Shown: positions 1 through 4,960, numbered from the stretch's first letter. The stretch: 7,565 bases of DNA from an uncultured Actinomycetes bacterium (GCA_937881255.1 CALGFH010000419.1:1-7565), one strand, 5' to 3'. Numbers and translations: made by a program. The notes: a model not told the origin generated them from the letters alone.

Positions 1-22
1 CCAGAAGAGGGTCCCCCCAATC

Positions 23-31
23 TGTGGACAA
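23..31 (-). other. DnaA-box-like 9-mer
   Basis: The minus strand reads TTGTCCACA, which matches the DnaA box form preferred in high-GC actinobacteria. It is a single copy: I found no second good match in the window, and none of the neighbours is a replication gene. A chance match or an isolated DnaA titration or regulatory site is as likely as part of an origin. The rest of positions 1-64 is C-rich and holds no gene that I can support. Confidence 0.2.
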
Positions 32-64
32 CCCCCGGCCCGGGGCCGAACCCGCCCCAGCGAC

Positions 65-85
65 CCGCCCCCCCGACGGGGGCGG
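65..85 (-). terminator. GC-only hairpin just after the zinc-ribbon gene
   Basis: A perfect 8-bp stem (CCGCCCCC / GGGGGCGG) with a 5-base loop lies one base beyond the stop codon of the minus-strand zinc-ribbon gene. The position fits a transcription end or a 3'-stabilising hairpin. There is no T-tract after it on the minus strand, so it is not a canonical intrinsic terminator. The stem is also symmetric enough to act on either strand. Confidence 0.35.
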
Positions 86-86
86 C

Positions 87-320
87 TCAGCGGTGGAACG
101 CCTCCGGGGAGTAGTTCCAGGGCTGGCCGCGGTCGATCTGGAAGCGTCCGCCGACCTCGGGGTCGCGGTCGATGCCGACGACCTGCTGGCAGCCGGGGCA
201 GGTCCAGCGCTCGAACCCGTGGGCCGAGCCCTCGAGGTCCATCCTGGTGCCGCACTTGTCGCAGACCTCGCGCCACACGGTGGTGGCGGCACCGGTGTCG
301 CTTTTGGCGTTGGAGCTCAT
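87..320 (-). CDS. small zinc-ribbon protein, function unknown
   Basis: A 77-residue soluble protein. It carries one four-cysteine zinc-ribbon signature, C20-x2-C23 and C41-x2-C44, separated by 17 residues, which should bind one structural zinc. There is no signal peptide or membrane segment. The tail (WNYSPEAFHR) is aromatic and basic. I chose the ATG at 318-320 because GGAGGT (325-330) lies just upstream, although the 4-base spacing is short. An in-frame GTG at 330-332 would give 81 residues, but it overlaps that ribosome binding site and has none of its own. The gene is divergent from the DUF2568 gene across about 120 bp. Single zinc-ribbon proteins of this size may bind nucleic acid or protein partners; nothing here says which. 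The coding call is good, the function is unknown. Confidence 0.75.
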   Translation of the reverse strand: MSSNAKSDTGAATTVWREVCDKCGTRMDLEGSAHGFERWTCPGCQQVVGIDRDPEVGGRFQIDRGQPWNYSPEAFHR

Positions 321-428
321 GTCGACCTCCACCTCTGTGAGTCCCCCATGGCATCGTGCGGGCTGGCGGTCACGTCCGCGTTACGCCGCGGCAAGCATCA
401 GGTGAACCCTGGACCGGCCGTGCCGCGT

Positions 429-434
429 TAGATT
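429..434 (+). promoter_or_regulatory. -10 element (TAGATT) placed for a leaderless transcript
   Basis: TAGATT fits the actinobacterial TANNNT -10 pattern and ends six bases before the ATG at 441. A transcript starting at the usual distance would begin at or next to the start codon. The bases before the ATG (GGGGCC) contain no Shine-Dalgarno, which agrees with leaderless translation. No convincing -35 is visible, which is common for such promoters. Confidence 0.5.
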
Positions 435-440
435 GGGGCC

Positions 441-842
441 ATGGAGCGCGACCAGAACCCGCCGCCGGGCGGCCAGGACCTCAGCGGGGCCCGGGGGGCC
501 ACGCTGACCGCCCGGTTCCTGTGCGAGCTGGCCATGCTGGCGGCGCTGGCCTTCTGGGGGTACGTCGTCGGCGAGGGGCCGTGGGCGTGGCTGCTCGGGG
601 TCGGGGCGCCGGCCCTGGCCGCGGTCGTCTGGGGCACGTTCGTCGCCCCGAAGGCGAGGATCCCGGTCTCGGCCCCGGTGCGGGTGCAGATCGAGCTGGT
701 GCTGTACGCGGTGGCCGCGGTCGGCCTGGGCTCCGCCGGTCAGCCGGTGGCGGCCGTGGTCCTGGCGGCCGCCGGGCTGGTCACCTCGCTGCTCAACGAC
801 GTGCAGGAGCGCCGGGCGGGCCCGGACGTCCGCCGCCGCTAG
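441..842 (+). CDS. DUF2568/YrdB-family membrane protein
   Basis: A 133-residue integral membrane protein with about four hydrophobic helices, at roughly residues 26-44, 48-68, 84-99 and 102-118. The N-terminus is short and polar, and the C-terminus is basic (QERRAGPDVRRR). The segment LLGVGAPALAAVVWGTFVAPKA (22 residues, given here only by its key part WGTFVAPKA at 64-72) followed by a short loop and an Arg/Glu-containing third helix (R81, E85) is the recognisable pattern of the DUF2568 (YrdB-like) family. The biochemical role of that family is not known. It is probably transcribed as a leaderless mRNA from the TAGATT element just upstream. Its TAG stop lies inside the CTAG shared with the convergent cyclase gene, so the two 3' ends overlap by four bases. 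Family call is by recognised sequence pattern, not a search. Confidence 0.8.
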   Translation: MERDQNPPPGGQDLSGARGATLTARFLCELAMLAALAFWGYVVGEGPWAWLLGVGAPALAAVVWGTFVAPKARIPVSAPVRVQIELVLYAVAAVGLGSAGQPVAAVVLAAAGLVTSLLNDVQERRAGPDVRRR

Positions 843-2173
843 GCACCCGGCACCGCGAACAGCTGCCAGTCGCCGTCGACGCCCTTGAGCTGGGAGGTGC
901 CGCGGTCCTCGAGCCGGCGGTCGGAGCCGGCGACCAGGTCGCGGACGGTGCGGGAGACGAGCACCTCGCCGGGGCCGGCCTCGGCCATGATGCGGGCGGC
1001 GATGTGGACCGCGATCCCGCCGACGTCGTCGCCGCGCAGCTCGACCTCGCCGGCGTGCAGCCCGGCCCGGATCTGGACGTCGATGTCGCCGAGCTGGTCG
1101 CGCAGGGCGACGGCGCAGGCGATCGCCCGCCCCGGGCCGTCGAAGGTGGCCAGCAGCCCGTCCCCGGTCGTCTTCACGACCCGGCCGCCCCACTGCTCGA
1201 CCAGGCGGCCGCCGAGGTCGTCGTGGACTCCGAGCAGCTCCCGCCAGCGGCGGTCGCCGAGCTCGGCGGCCCGTTCGGTCGAGGCCACGATGTCGGTGAA
1301 CAGCACCGTGGCCAGCACCCGGGTGGACGGGACGGTCCCCCGCACCCCGGTCAGGAACTCCTCGATGGGGCCGAGGCTCGCCTCCGGCTCCTCCCAGGTC
1401 AGGGGGCCGTCGGCGCCGGGCAGCTCGACCAGCCGGGCGTTGGGGATGTGCTCGGCCAGGTAGCGGCCGTGCTCGATCGGGAGCAGCGGGAAGTCGCGGC
1501 GGTGCAGCACCAGCGTGGGCGCCTGGATCAGCGGCAGCAGCGGGCGGACGTCGACCTCGAACAGGGCGCGCAGCATGACGTGGACCGTCCTGGGGCTGGC
1601 GATCGAGCGCTGCAGCCGGGCCACCCAGCGGCGGAACCGCTCGTCGCCGGCGCGGCTGGGGATGGCGGTGGAGATGGGCTCGGCCGTCCCCCAGGTGTCC
1701 TCGACCCGGGAGATGATGGCGTCGGCCCGCTCCGGCGGGATGCCGATCGGGTAGTCGTCGGCGGCGACGTAGCGGGCGCTGGCGTTGCCGAGGACCAGGG
1801 CGGTGGTCCGCTCGGGGCGGGTGGCCGCGAAGAACAGGGCCATCGGGCTGGCCTCGGCGGTCGTGGCCATGAGCGCGGCCCGCCGCGACCCGGCGGCGTC
1901 CATCACCGCGGCCACCTCGTCGGCGTAGGCCTCCCAGGGCGGCGGCAGATCCTCGGGCAGGGGGTCGGAGGCGCCGGTGCCGCGGCGGTCGAAGATGATC
2001 AGCCGCGAGAACGACGCCAGCCGGCGCAGGTACAGGGCGAGCCCCGGATCCTCCCACTGGAGGTCGACGTGCCCGAAGGCGCCCATGGTCAGCACCAGGT
2101 CGGGCCCGTCCCCGAGCACCTGGTAGGCGACCCGGTCGTCACCCAGCGGCGCGTATGTCGTCTCGGGCTGCAC
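839..2173 (-). CDS. alpha/beta-hydrolase-fold adenylate/guanylate cyclase
   Basis: A 444-residue two-domain protein. Residues 1-275 have the alpha/beta-hydrolase fold (oxyanion-side DRRGTGASD at 62-70; Asp227 in HRRDFP). Residues 283-444 are a class III nucleotidyl cyclase domain that would make cAMP or cGMP from ATP or GTP. M. tuberculosis Rv1900c has the same layout. In the cyclase half the metal-binding Asp294 (LFTDIV) and Asp338 (TTGDG), the adenylate-type substrate residues Lys334 and Asp383, and the transition-state Arg394 are present; the usual Asn seven residues after Asp383 is His390. In the hydrolase half the nucleophile position is Ala106 (TTAEAS, where relatives have a G-x-S-E-G-G-like elbow) and the expected His after GAD is Gly256, so hydrolysis is unlikely. 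This half may instead sense a ligand or help dimerise. No signal peptide or membrane segment. The GTG start has GGAGG three bases upstream and gives the usual N-terminus of the family (QPETTYAPLGDDRVAYQ). Confidence 0.93.
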   Translation of the reverse strand: MQPETTYAPLGDDRVAYQVLGDGPDLVLTMGAFGHVDLQWEDPGLALYLRRLASFSRLIIFDRRGTGASDPLPEDLPPPWEAYADEVAAVMDAAGSRRAALMATTAEASPMALFFAATRPERTTALVLGNASARYVAADDYPIGIPPERADAIISRVEDTWGTAEPISTAIPSRAGDERFRRWVARLQRSIASPRTVHVMLRALFEVDVRPLLPLIQAPTLVLHRRDFPLLPIEHGRYLAEHIPNARLVELPGADGPLTWEEPEASLGPIEEFLTGVRGTVPSTRVLATVLFTDIVASTERAAELGDRRWRELLGVHDDLGGRLVEQWGGRVVKTTGDGLLATFDGPGRAIACAVALRDQLGDIDVQIRAGLHAGEVELRGDDVGGIAVHIAARIMAEAGPGEVLVSRTVRDLVAGSDRRLEDRGTSQLKGVDGDWQLFAVPGA

Positions 2174-2203
2174 GCCCCTCCAAGCTTCGTGGACCGTCGC
2201 GGG

Positions 2204-2216
2204 ATTCTACTAAGGT
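2204..2216. promoter_or_regulatory. back-to-back -10-like elements between divergent genes
   Basis: In the 52-bp gap between the cyclase and the MBL gene, the minus strand has TAGAAT (2209-2204), a near-consensus -10. It would start the cyclase transcript near 2197, leaving a short leader with its GGAGG. One base away the plus strand has TAAGGT (2211-2216), a TANNNT match that would start transcription at or just before the ATG at 2226. The same bases also form AAGGTGG (2212-2218), a fair Shine-Dalgarno for that ATG, so its role is ambiguous. I see no good -35 for either direction. Confidence 0.35.
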
Positions 2217-2225
2217 GGCACCATC

Positions 2226-3053
2226 ATGCCCGTCTGGATCTGCGCCACCTGCGCCAACCAGTACCCGGAGGCGCCGTCGCCACCTGGGATCTGCGTCATC
2301 TGCGCCGACGAGCGCCAGTGGGTGCCGGCGTCCGGGCAGCGCTGGACCACGGCCGAGGAGCTGGCCGCGGCCGGGCACCGGGGCGACGTCCGCGAGGTCG
2401 AGCCGGGGCTGCTCGGGATCGGCGTCGACCCGCCGGTGGCCATCGGCCAGCGGGCGCTGCTGGTCCGCACGGACGAGGGGAACCTGCTCTGGGACCCGCC
2501 CGGCTACCTGGACGAGGTGGCGGTCGCGGCGGTCAGGGACGCCGGCGGGCTGCGGGCGGTCGCCGCCAGCCACCCCCACTTCTACGGGACGATCGCCGAC
2601 TGGAGCGAGGCCTTCGACGCCGAGGTACTGGTCTGCGCCCCCGACCTGGGCTGGCTGACCCGCCCGCCGCGGCGGCCGCCGGTGACCTGGTCCGGGTCGC
2701 GGGCCGTCCTGCCCGGGGTCACCCTGGTCCAGTGCGGCGGGCACTTCGCCGGCAGCGCGGTGGTGCACTGGGCCGGTGGGGCCGGCGGCGCCGGGGCGCT
2801 GCTCAGCGGCGACACCATCTTCGTGACCCCCGGTGAGGACCGGGTCACCTTCGTGCGCAGCGCCCCCAACCGGCTGCCCCTGCCCGAGCGGGCCGTCCGC
2901 GGCGTGGTCGAGGCCGTCCGGCCGTACGCCTTCGACCGCGTCTACGGCGGCTGGTGGCAGCCGGTGCTGCGCCGCGACGCCAAGGCCGTGGTCGAGCGCT
3001 CGGCCGAGCGCTACATCCAGTGGCTGCGCGGCGAGGTGCCCGAGGACCGATGA
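2226..3053 (+). CDS. zinc-ribbon plus MBL-fold metallohydrolase-like protein
   Basis: A 275-residue protein, apparently cytoplasmic. An N-terminal four-cysteine ribbon (C6-x2-C9, C23-x2-C26) precedes a metallo-beta-lactamase fold from about residue 50. The metal motif is SHPHFYG (H116, H118), followed by GGHF (H173) and SGDT (D196). The canonical HxHxDH is broken: Asp and His are replaced by Tyr120 and Gly121, and the final His position appears as YGGWW (240-244). One three-His metal site and the bridging Asp therefore remain, while the second site is poor. From memory, this HPHFYG form recurs in related proteins, so it looks like a subfamily trait and not damage. The substrate is unknown; a one-metal hydrolase or an oxygen- or ligand-binding protein is possible. 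The ATG has AAGGTGG seven bases upstream. The stop overlaps the EamA start (ATGA), so the two genes form an operon and are probably translationally coupled. Confidence 0.88.
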   Translation: MPVWICATCANQYPEAPSPPGICVICADERQWVPASGQRWTTAEELAAAGHRGDVREVEPGLLGIGVDPPVAIGQRALLVRTDEGNLLWDPPGYLDEVAVAAVRDAGGLRAVAASHPHFYGTIADWSEAFDAEVLVCAPDLGWLTRPPRRPPVTWSGSRAVLPGVTLVQCGGHFAGSAVVHWAGGAGGAGALLSGDTIFVTPGEDRVTFVRSAPNRLPLPERAVRGVVEAVRPYAFDRVYGGWWQPVLRRDAKAVVERSAERYIQWLRGEVPEDR

Positions 3054-3964
3054 CCCCCCGCGCCTGGCTGCTGTTCGCGGCCGTCTCGGTCGTCTGGGGG
3101 GTGCCGTACTTCTTCATCAAGGTCGCGGTGGACGACGGGGTGCCGCCGGCGTTCGTGGCCTGGTCCCGGGTGGCGCTGGGAGCGGCGGTGCTGCTGCCGC
3201 TGGCCTGGCGGCGGGGGGCCCTGCGGGGCCTGCGCGGCCGGTGGGGGGCGATCGCCGCCTACACGGCCTGCGAGGTGGCGGTGCCGTTCCTGCTGATCGC
3301 CCTCGGCGAGCAGCGCATCTCCTCGTCGCTGGCCGCGATCCTGATCGCCTCCATGCCGCTGATGGTGGCGCTGCTGTCGGTGCGCTTCTCGCCGGACGAC
3401 AAGCCGACCGGGCTGCGGCTGGCCGGCCTGGTCGTCGGGTTCGGGGGCGTGGTCGCGCTGCTCGGGGTGGACGTGGCCGGCCGGGCCGGGGAGCTCCTCG
3501 GGGCCGTGCTGGTGCTGGTGGCCACCCTGGGGTACGCGACCGCGCCGATGATCGTCAACCGGCGGCTGGCCGACCTCGACCCGCTGGGGCCGATCGCGGC
3601 CAGCCTGGCCCTGGCCACGGTCGTGCTGGTGCCGGCGGTGCTGGTCACGCCGCCGGAGGGGGTGCCGTCCGGGGACGCGCTGGGGTCGCTGGCCGTGCTC
3701 GGGGTGGTCTGCACCGCGCTCGGGCTGGTGCTGTTCTTCCGGCTGGTGGTCGTGGCCGGGCCGAGCCGGGCCGCGGTCATCACCTACGTCAACCCGCTGG
3801 TCGCGGTCGTGCTCGGCGTGCTCGTGCTCGACGAGCGGCTGGGGGCCATGTCGGTCGTGGGCCTGCTGGCCATCCTCGGCGGCTCGTGGCTCGCGACCAG
3901 GGGCCGGACGCCAACCGACCCCCGGACCCGTGATGTCGCCACGGGTGCCGGGGGCCGGAGGTAG
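3050..3964 (+). CDS. EamA/DMT-superfamily transporter
   Basis: A 304-residue integral membrane protein built from two EamA repeats, about residues 8-138 and 150-283, each with around five transmembrane helices (ten in total). Recognisable landmarks are the first helix with VVWGVPYFFIKVAV (14-27), the charged GEQRISSSLAAIL end of the third to fourth helix of repeat 1 (86-98), and VNPLVAVVLGVLVLDERLG (247-265) in repeat 2, which is the typical EamA ending. It is expected to export small metabolites such as amino acids or drugs across the cytoplasmic membrane; the substrate cannot be read from sequence. I chose the ATG at 3050 because it begins the first helix normally and overlaps the upstream stop as ATGA. 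Earlier in-frame starts would add an Arg-rich extension encoded inside the MBL gene. The C-terminal 20 residues are polar and cytoplasmic. Only 25 bp separate its stop from the convergent small gene; no terminator is evident. Confidence 0.92.
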   Translation: MTPRAWLLFAAVSVVWGVPYFFIKVAVDDGVPPAFVAWSRVALGAAVLLPLAWRRGALRGLRGRWGAIAAYTACEVAVPFLLIALGEQRISSSLAAILIASMPLMVALLSVRFSPDDKPTGLRLAGLVVGFGGVVALLGVDVAGRAGELLGAVLVLVATLGYATAPMIVNRRLADLDPLGPIAASLALATVVLVPAVLVTPPEGVPSGDALGSLAVLGVVCTALGLVLFFRLVVVAGPSRAAVITYVNPLVAVVLGVLVLDERLGAMSVVGLLAILGGSWLATRGRTPTDPRTRDVATGAGGRR

Positions 3965-3989
3965 GTGGGAAGGGTCGGGACGGGGCCGC

Positions 3990-4160
3990 TCATCGGGCCA
4001 TCAGGGCCTGGACCAGGACCCGCCCCTCGCGCCGGGCCATGGCCTGGCTGGCCTCGGAGGCCCGCTGGGCGCGGCGTGCGCGCCGGTGCCGGGCCCGGTG
4101 GGCGTCTATCCGGAGCTCGGCCTGCCGGTCCTCGGCCAGCTGCTGCATGAAGCTGTGCAT
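3990..4160 (-). CDS. 56-residue Arg-rich small protein downstream of whiB7
   Basis: A short gene with an exceptionally good ribosome binding site: AGGAGGTG at 4176-4169, eight bases before the ATG at 4160. The product begins MHSFMQQLAEDRQAELR and ends VLVQALMAR. The middle is a run of Arg, Ala and His (HRARHRRARRAQRA), and the whole chain is predicted as amphipathic helix, strongly basic, with no Cys, no signal peptide and no membrane span. It starts 33 bp after the whiB7 stop on the same strand, so the two are probably co-transcribed and would share induction. Its function is unknown to me. A basic helix of this kind could bind RNA, ribosomes or a protein partner, but that is inference. Support for coding comes from the ribosome binding site, the spacing and the ORF filling the gap up to the convergent gene. 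Confidence 0.7.
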   Translation of the reverse strand: MHSFMQQLAEDRQAELRIDAHRARHRRARRAQRASEASQAMARREGRVLVQALMAR

Positions 4161-4193
4161 GTCGTGTTCACCTCCTCCGGGATGCGGAGCTCA

Positions 4194-4499
4194 TCAGCAG
4201 GCCTCGGCCTGGGCGGCCGGGAGCTCGGCTGGGAGCGGGGGCAGCGGGTGCTTGCGGGGACGTCCCCGGGAACGCTTGAACGGAACTGGTCGTCCGTCGA
4301 CGAACACCTCCCCACCCCAGACGCCCCAGGGCTCGCCGCGCTCCTTGGCGCCCTCGAGGCACCTGGTGCGCAGCGGGCAGGGACGGCAGAGCTGCTTGGC
4401 CAGCTCCAGCTCGCGGGGTGACTCGGAGAAGTAGAGGTCGGGTCCCGCCTGCACGCATGGCAACGCTCGCCCAGGCGGGAACAGCTCCAGGGTCTGCAT
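4194..4499 (-). CDS. whiB7: WhiB7-type iron-sulfur transcriptional regulator
   Basis: A 101-residue WhiB-family protein (Streptomyces name wblC). The four cluster ligands are C15, C38, C41 and C47 (C-x22-C-x2-C-x5-C), which bind a 4Fe-4S cluster. They are followed by the turn EPWGVWGGE (56-64) and an AT-hook RGRPRK (78-83). The AT-hook directly after the WhiB turn marks the WhiB7 subgroup. That subgroup binds the primary sigma factor and AT-rich DNA just upstream of -35 elements, and activates intrinsic antibiotic-resistance genes after ribosome or redox stress. The tail after the hook is longer than in M. tuberculosis WhiB7, Pro/Ala-rich, and ends in a Cys. I chose the ATG at 4499 because AAGGAG (4515-4510) lies ten bases upstream. 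An in-frame ATG at 4523 lacks a ribosome site, and a TTG at 4556 falls in the terminator tract. Expression is probably controlled by the attenuator described in the adjoining entries. Confidence 0.93.
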   Translation of the reverse strand: MQTLELFPPGRALPCVQAGPDLYFSESPRELELAKQLCRPCPLRTRCLEGAKERGEPWGVWGGEVFVDGRPVPFKRSRGRPRKHPLPPLPAELPAAQAEAC

Positions 4500-4554
4500 G
4501 GTCGGGTCGCTCCTTGTCGTCATCGTTGACGGGCGGTGATGGTCGTGAGCGGGC

Positions 4555-4589
4555 AAAGAGAAAGGCCGTGGGGTTCGCCCACGGCCTTC
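4555..4589 (-). terminator. intrinsic terminator (attenuator) in the whiB7 leader
   Basis: On the minus strand AAGGCCGTGGG (4588-4578) pairs perfectly with CCCACGGCCTT (4572-4562) around a 5-base loop, with one more G-U pair possible at the base. The stem is followed by TTTCTCTTT (4561-4553 on the minus strand), seven T in nine bases. It lies 55 bases before the whiB7 ATG and after the upstream reading frame, so it would stop most transcripts before whiB7 unless it is prevented from folding. This position matches the known early termination in mycobacterial and Streptomyces whiB7/wblC leaders. Confidence 0.85.
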
Positions 4590-4670
4590 GCGATTTCGGA
4601 GGGACCGTTGAGGTCTGCTCCGGGGAGGTCCCGTCAGGTTGGTTCCTCCCGTCGATCCACCGCGAAGGCC
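4583..4670 (-). promoter_or_regulatory. antiterminator pairing: upstream frame segment with terminator 5' arm
   Basis: GGCCTTCGCG (4670-4661, codons 54-57 of the upstream frame) is the exact reverse complement of CGCGAAGGCC (4592-4583), which contains most of the lower 5' arm of the terminator stem. One G-U and one A-U pair can extend the helix to about 12 bp. This helix and the terminator cannot form together. Between them lie two shorter alternative hairpins, GGGAGG/CCTCCC (4650-4645 with 4628-4623) and GGGACC/GGTCCC (4632-4627 with 4606-4601). Inference: ribosomes moving over codons 54-57 keep the antiterminator strand busy and allow termination; when translation fails upstream, the strand is free and whiB7 is read through. 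Confidence 0.6.
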
Positions 4671-4831
4671 TGGCGACCGTCCTGGCCGCCGTCGGAGACG
4701 GCGACGCTGACGGACGTGGTGCCCTGGCCGAGGTACCGCAGCCTGGCGCCGATCGTGGCCGGCTCCGGGCGCACGTCACCCCTGGGCCCATTCAGGGCCG
4801 CCCTTGGGGAGACGAGCATCCGGTCGATCAC
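4634..4831 (-). CDS. upstream reading frame (65 codons) in the whiB7 leader
   Basis: A 65-codon frame begins at GTG 4831, nine bases after AGGAGG (4846-4841; the match extends to AGGAGGTG), and ends at TGA 4636-4634. It starts VIDRMLVSPRAALNGPRG and ends QAFAVDRREEPT. The central part (ARLRYLGQGTTSVSVAV) looks like beta strands; there is no Cys, signal peptide or membrane span. The open frame continues upstream to a TTG that lies inside the -35 element, so that start is excluded. An ATG at codon 5 is too far from the ribosome site. Its place between promoter and terminator makes it the likely regulatory frame of the attenuator, though it is long for a leader peptide. It could also be a small protein with its own role. 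The peptide itself is not recognised. Confidence 0.6.
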   Translation of the reverse strand: MIDRMLVSPRAALNGPRGDVRPEPATIGARLRYLGQGTTSVSVAVSDGGQDGRQAFAVDRREEPT

Positions 4832-4910
4832 AACTGGACACCTCCTCGGCCGACAACAGTCCCTGGAGACCCGGCCAGCACTCGACGGACGTTCCGCCGG
4901 GCGCTCGCCC

Positions 4911-4960
4911 ACCCTGGCAGACGCCAAAAGGCGGGTCAAGCGATTATCGGAAGAATTCTC
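4911..4960 (-). promoter_or_regulatory. whiB7 leader promoter with AT-rich upstream block
   Basis: On the minus strand TTGACC (4939-4934) and CAGGGT (4916-4911) are separated by 17 bases, which fits a primary-sigma promoter with a start near 4904. The 20 bases just upstream (4960-4941) contain AGAATTCT and CGATAATCG, an AT-rich patch that stands out in this GC-rich region. WhiB7 acts at AT-rich sequence next to the -35, so autoregulation is plausible. The spacer also contains a perfect palindrome, CGCCTTTTGGCG (4933-4922), which could be an operator. The resulting leader would be about 400 nt. Confidence 0.55.

Noticed and set aside
381..2057. 558-codon open frame on the minus strand, second frame over the cyclase
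   Set aside because: Arg/Pro/Ala-rich shadow of the cyclase gene and it also crosses the DUF2568 gene antisense. No motif is present.
356..2836. 826-codon open frame on the plus strand through the cyclase gene
   Set aside because: It lies antisense to the cyclase and overlaps the MBL gene out of frame. Its product is a Gly/Arg/Pro-rich low-complexity chain typical of GC-driven open frames, with no recognisable domain.
2954..3049. Upstream in-frame starts for the EamA gene
   Set aside because: They would add a 32-residue Arg-rich extension encoded within the MBL gene. The ATGA overlap start places the first membrane helix at the N-terminus as expected.
2833..3933. 366-codon plus-strand frame over the EamA gene
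   Set aside because: Out of frame with a clear ten-helix transporter, and its own product is Gly/Ala/Arg low complexity.
4500..4556. Longer whiB7 forms starting at TTG 4556 or ATG 4523
   Set aside because: The TTG lies in the T-tract of the terminator and neither start has a ribosome binding site. The ATG at 4499 follows AAGGAG and gives the usual short N-terminus before the first Cys.
4634..4939. 101-codon version of the upstream frame
   Set aside because: Its TTG start is the -35 hexamer itself, so it could not be on the transcript from that promoter. The GTG at 4831 follows a consensus Shine-Dalgarno.
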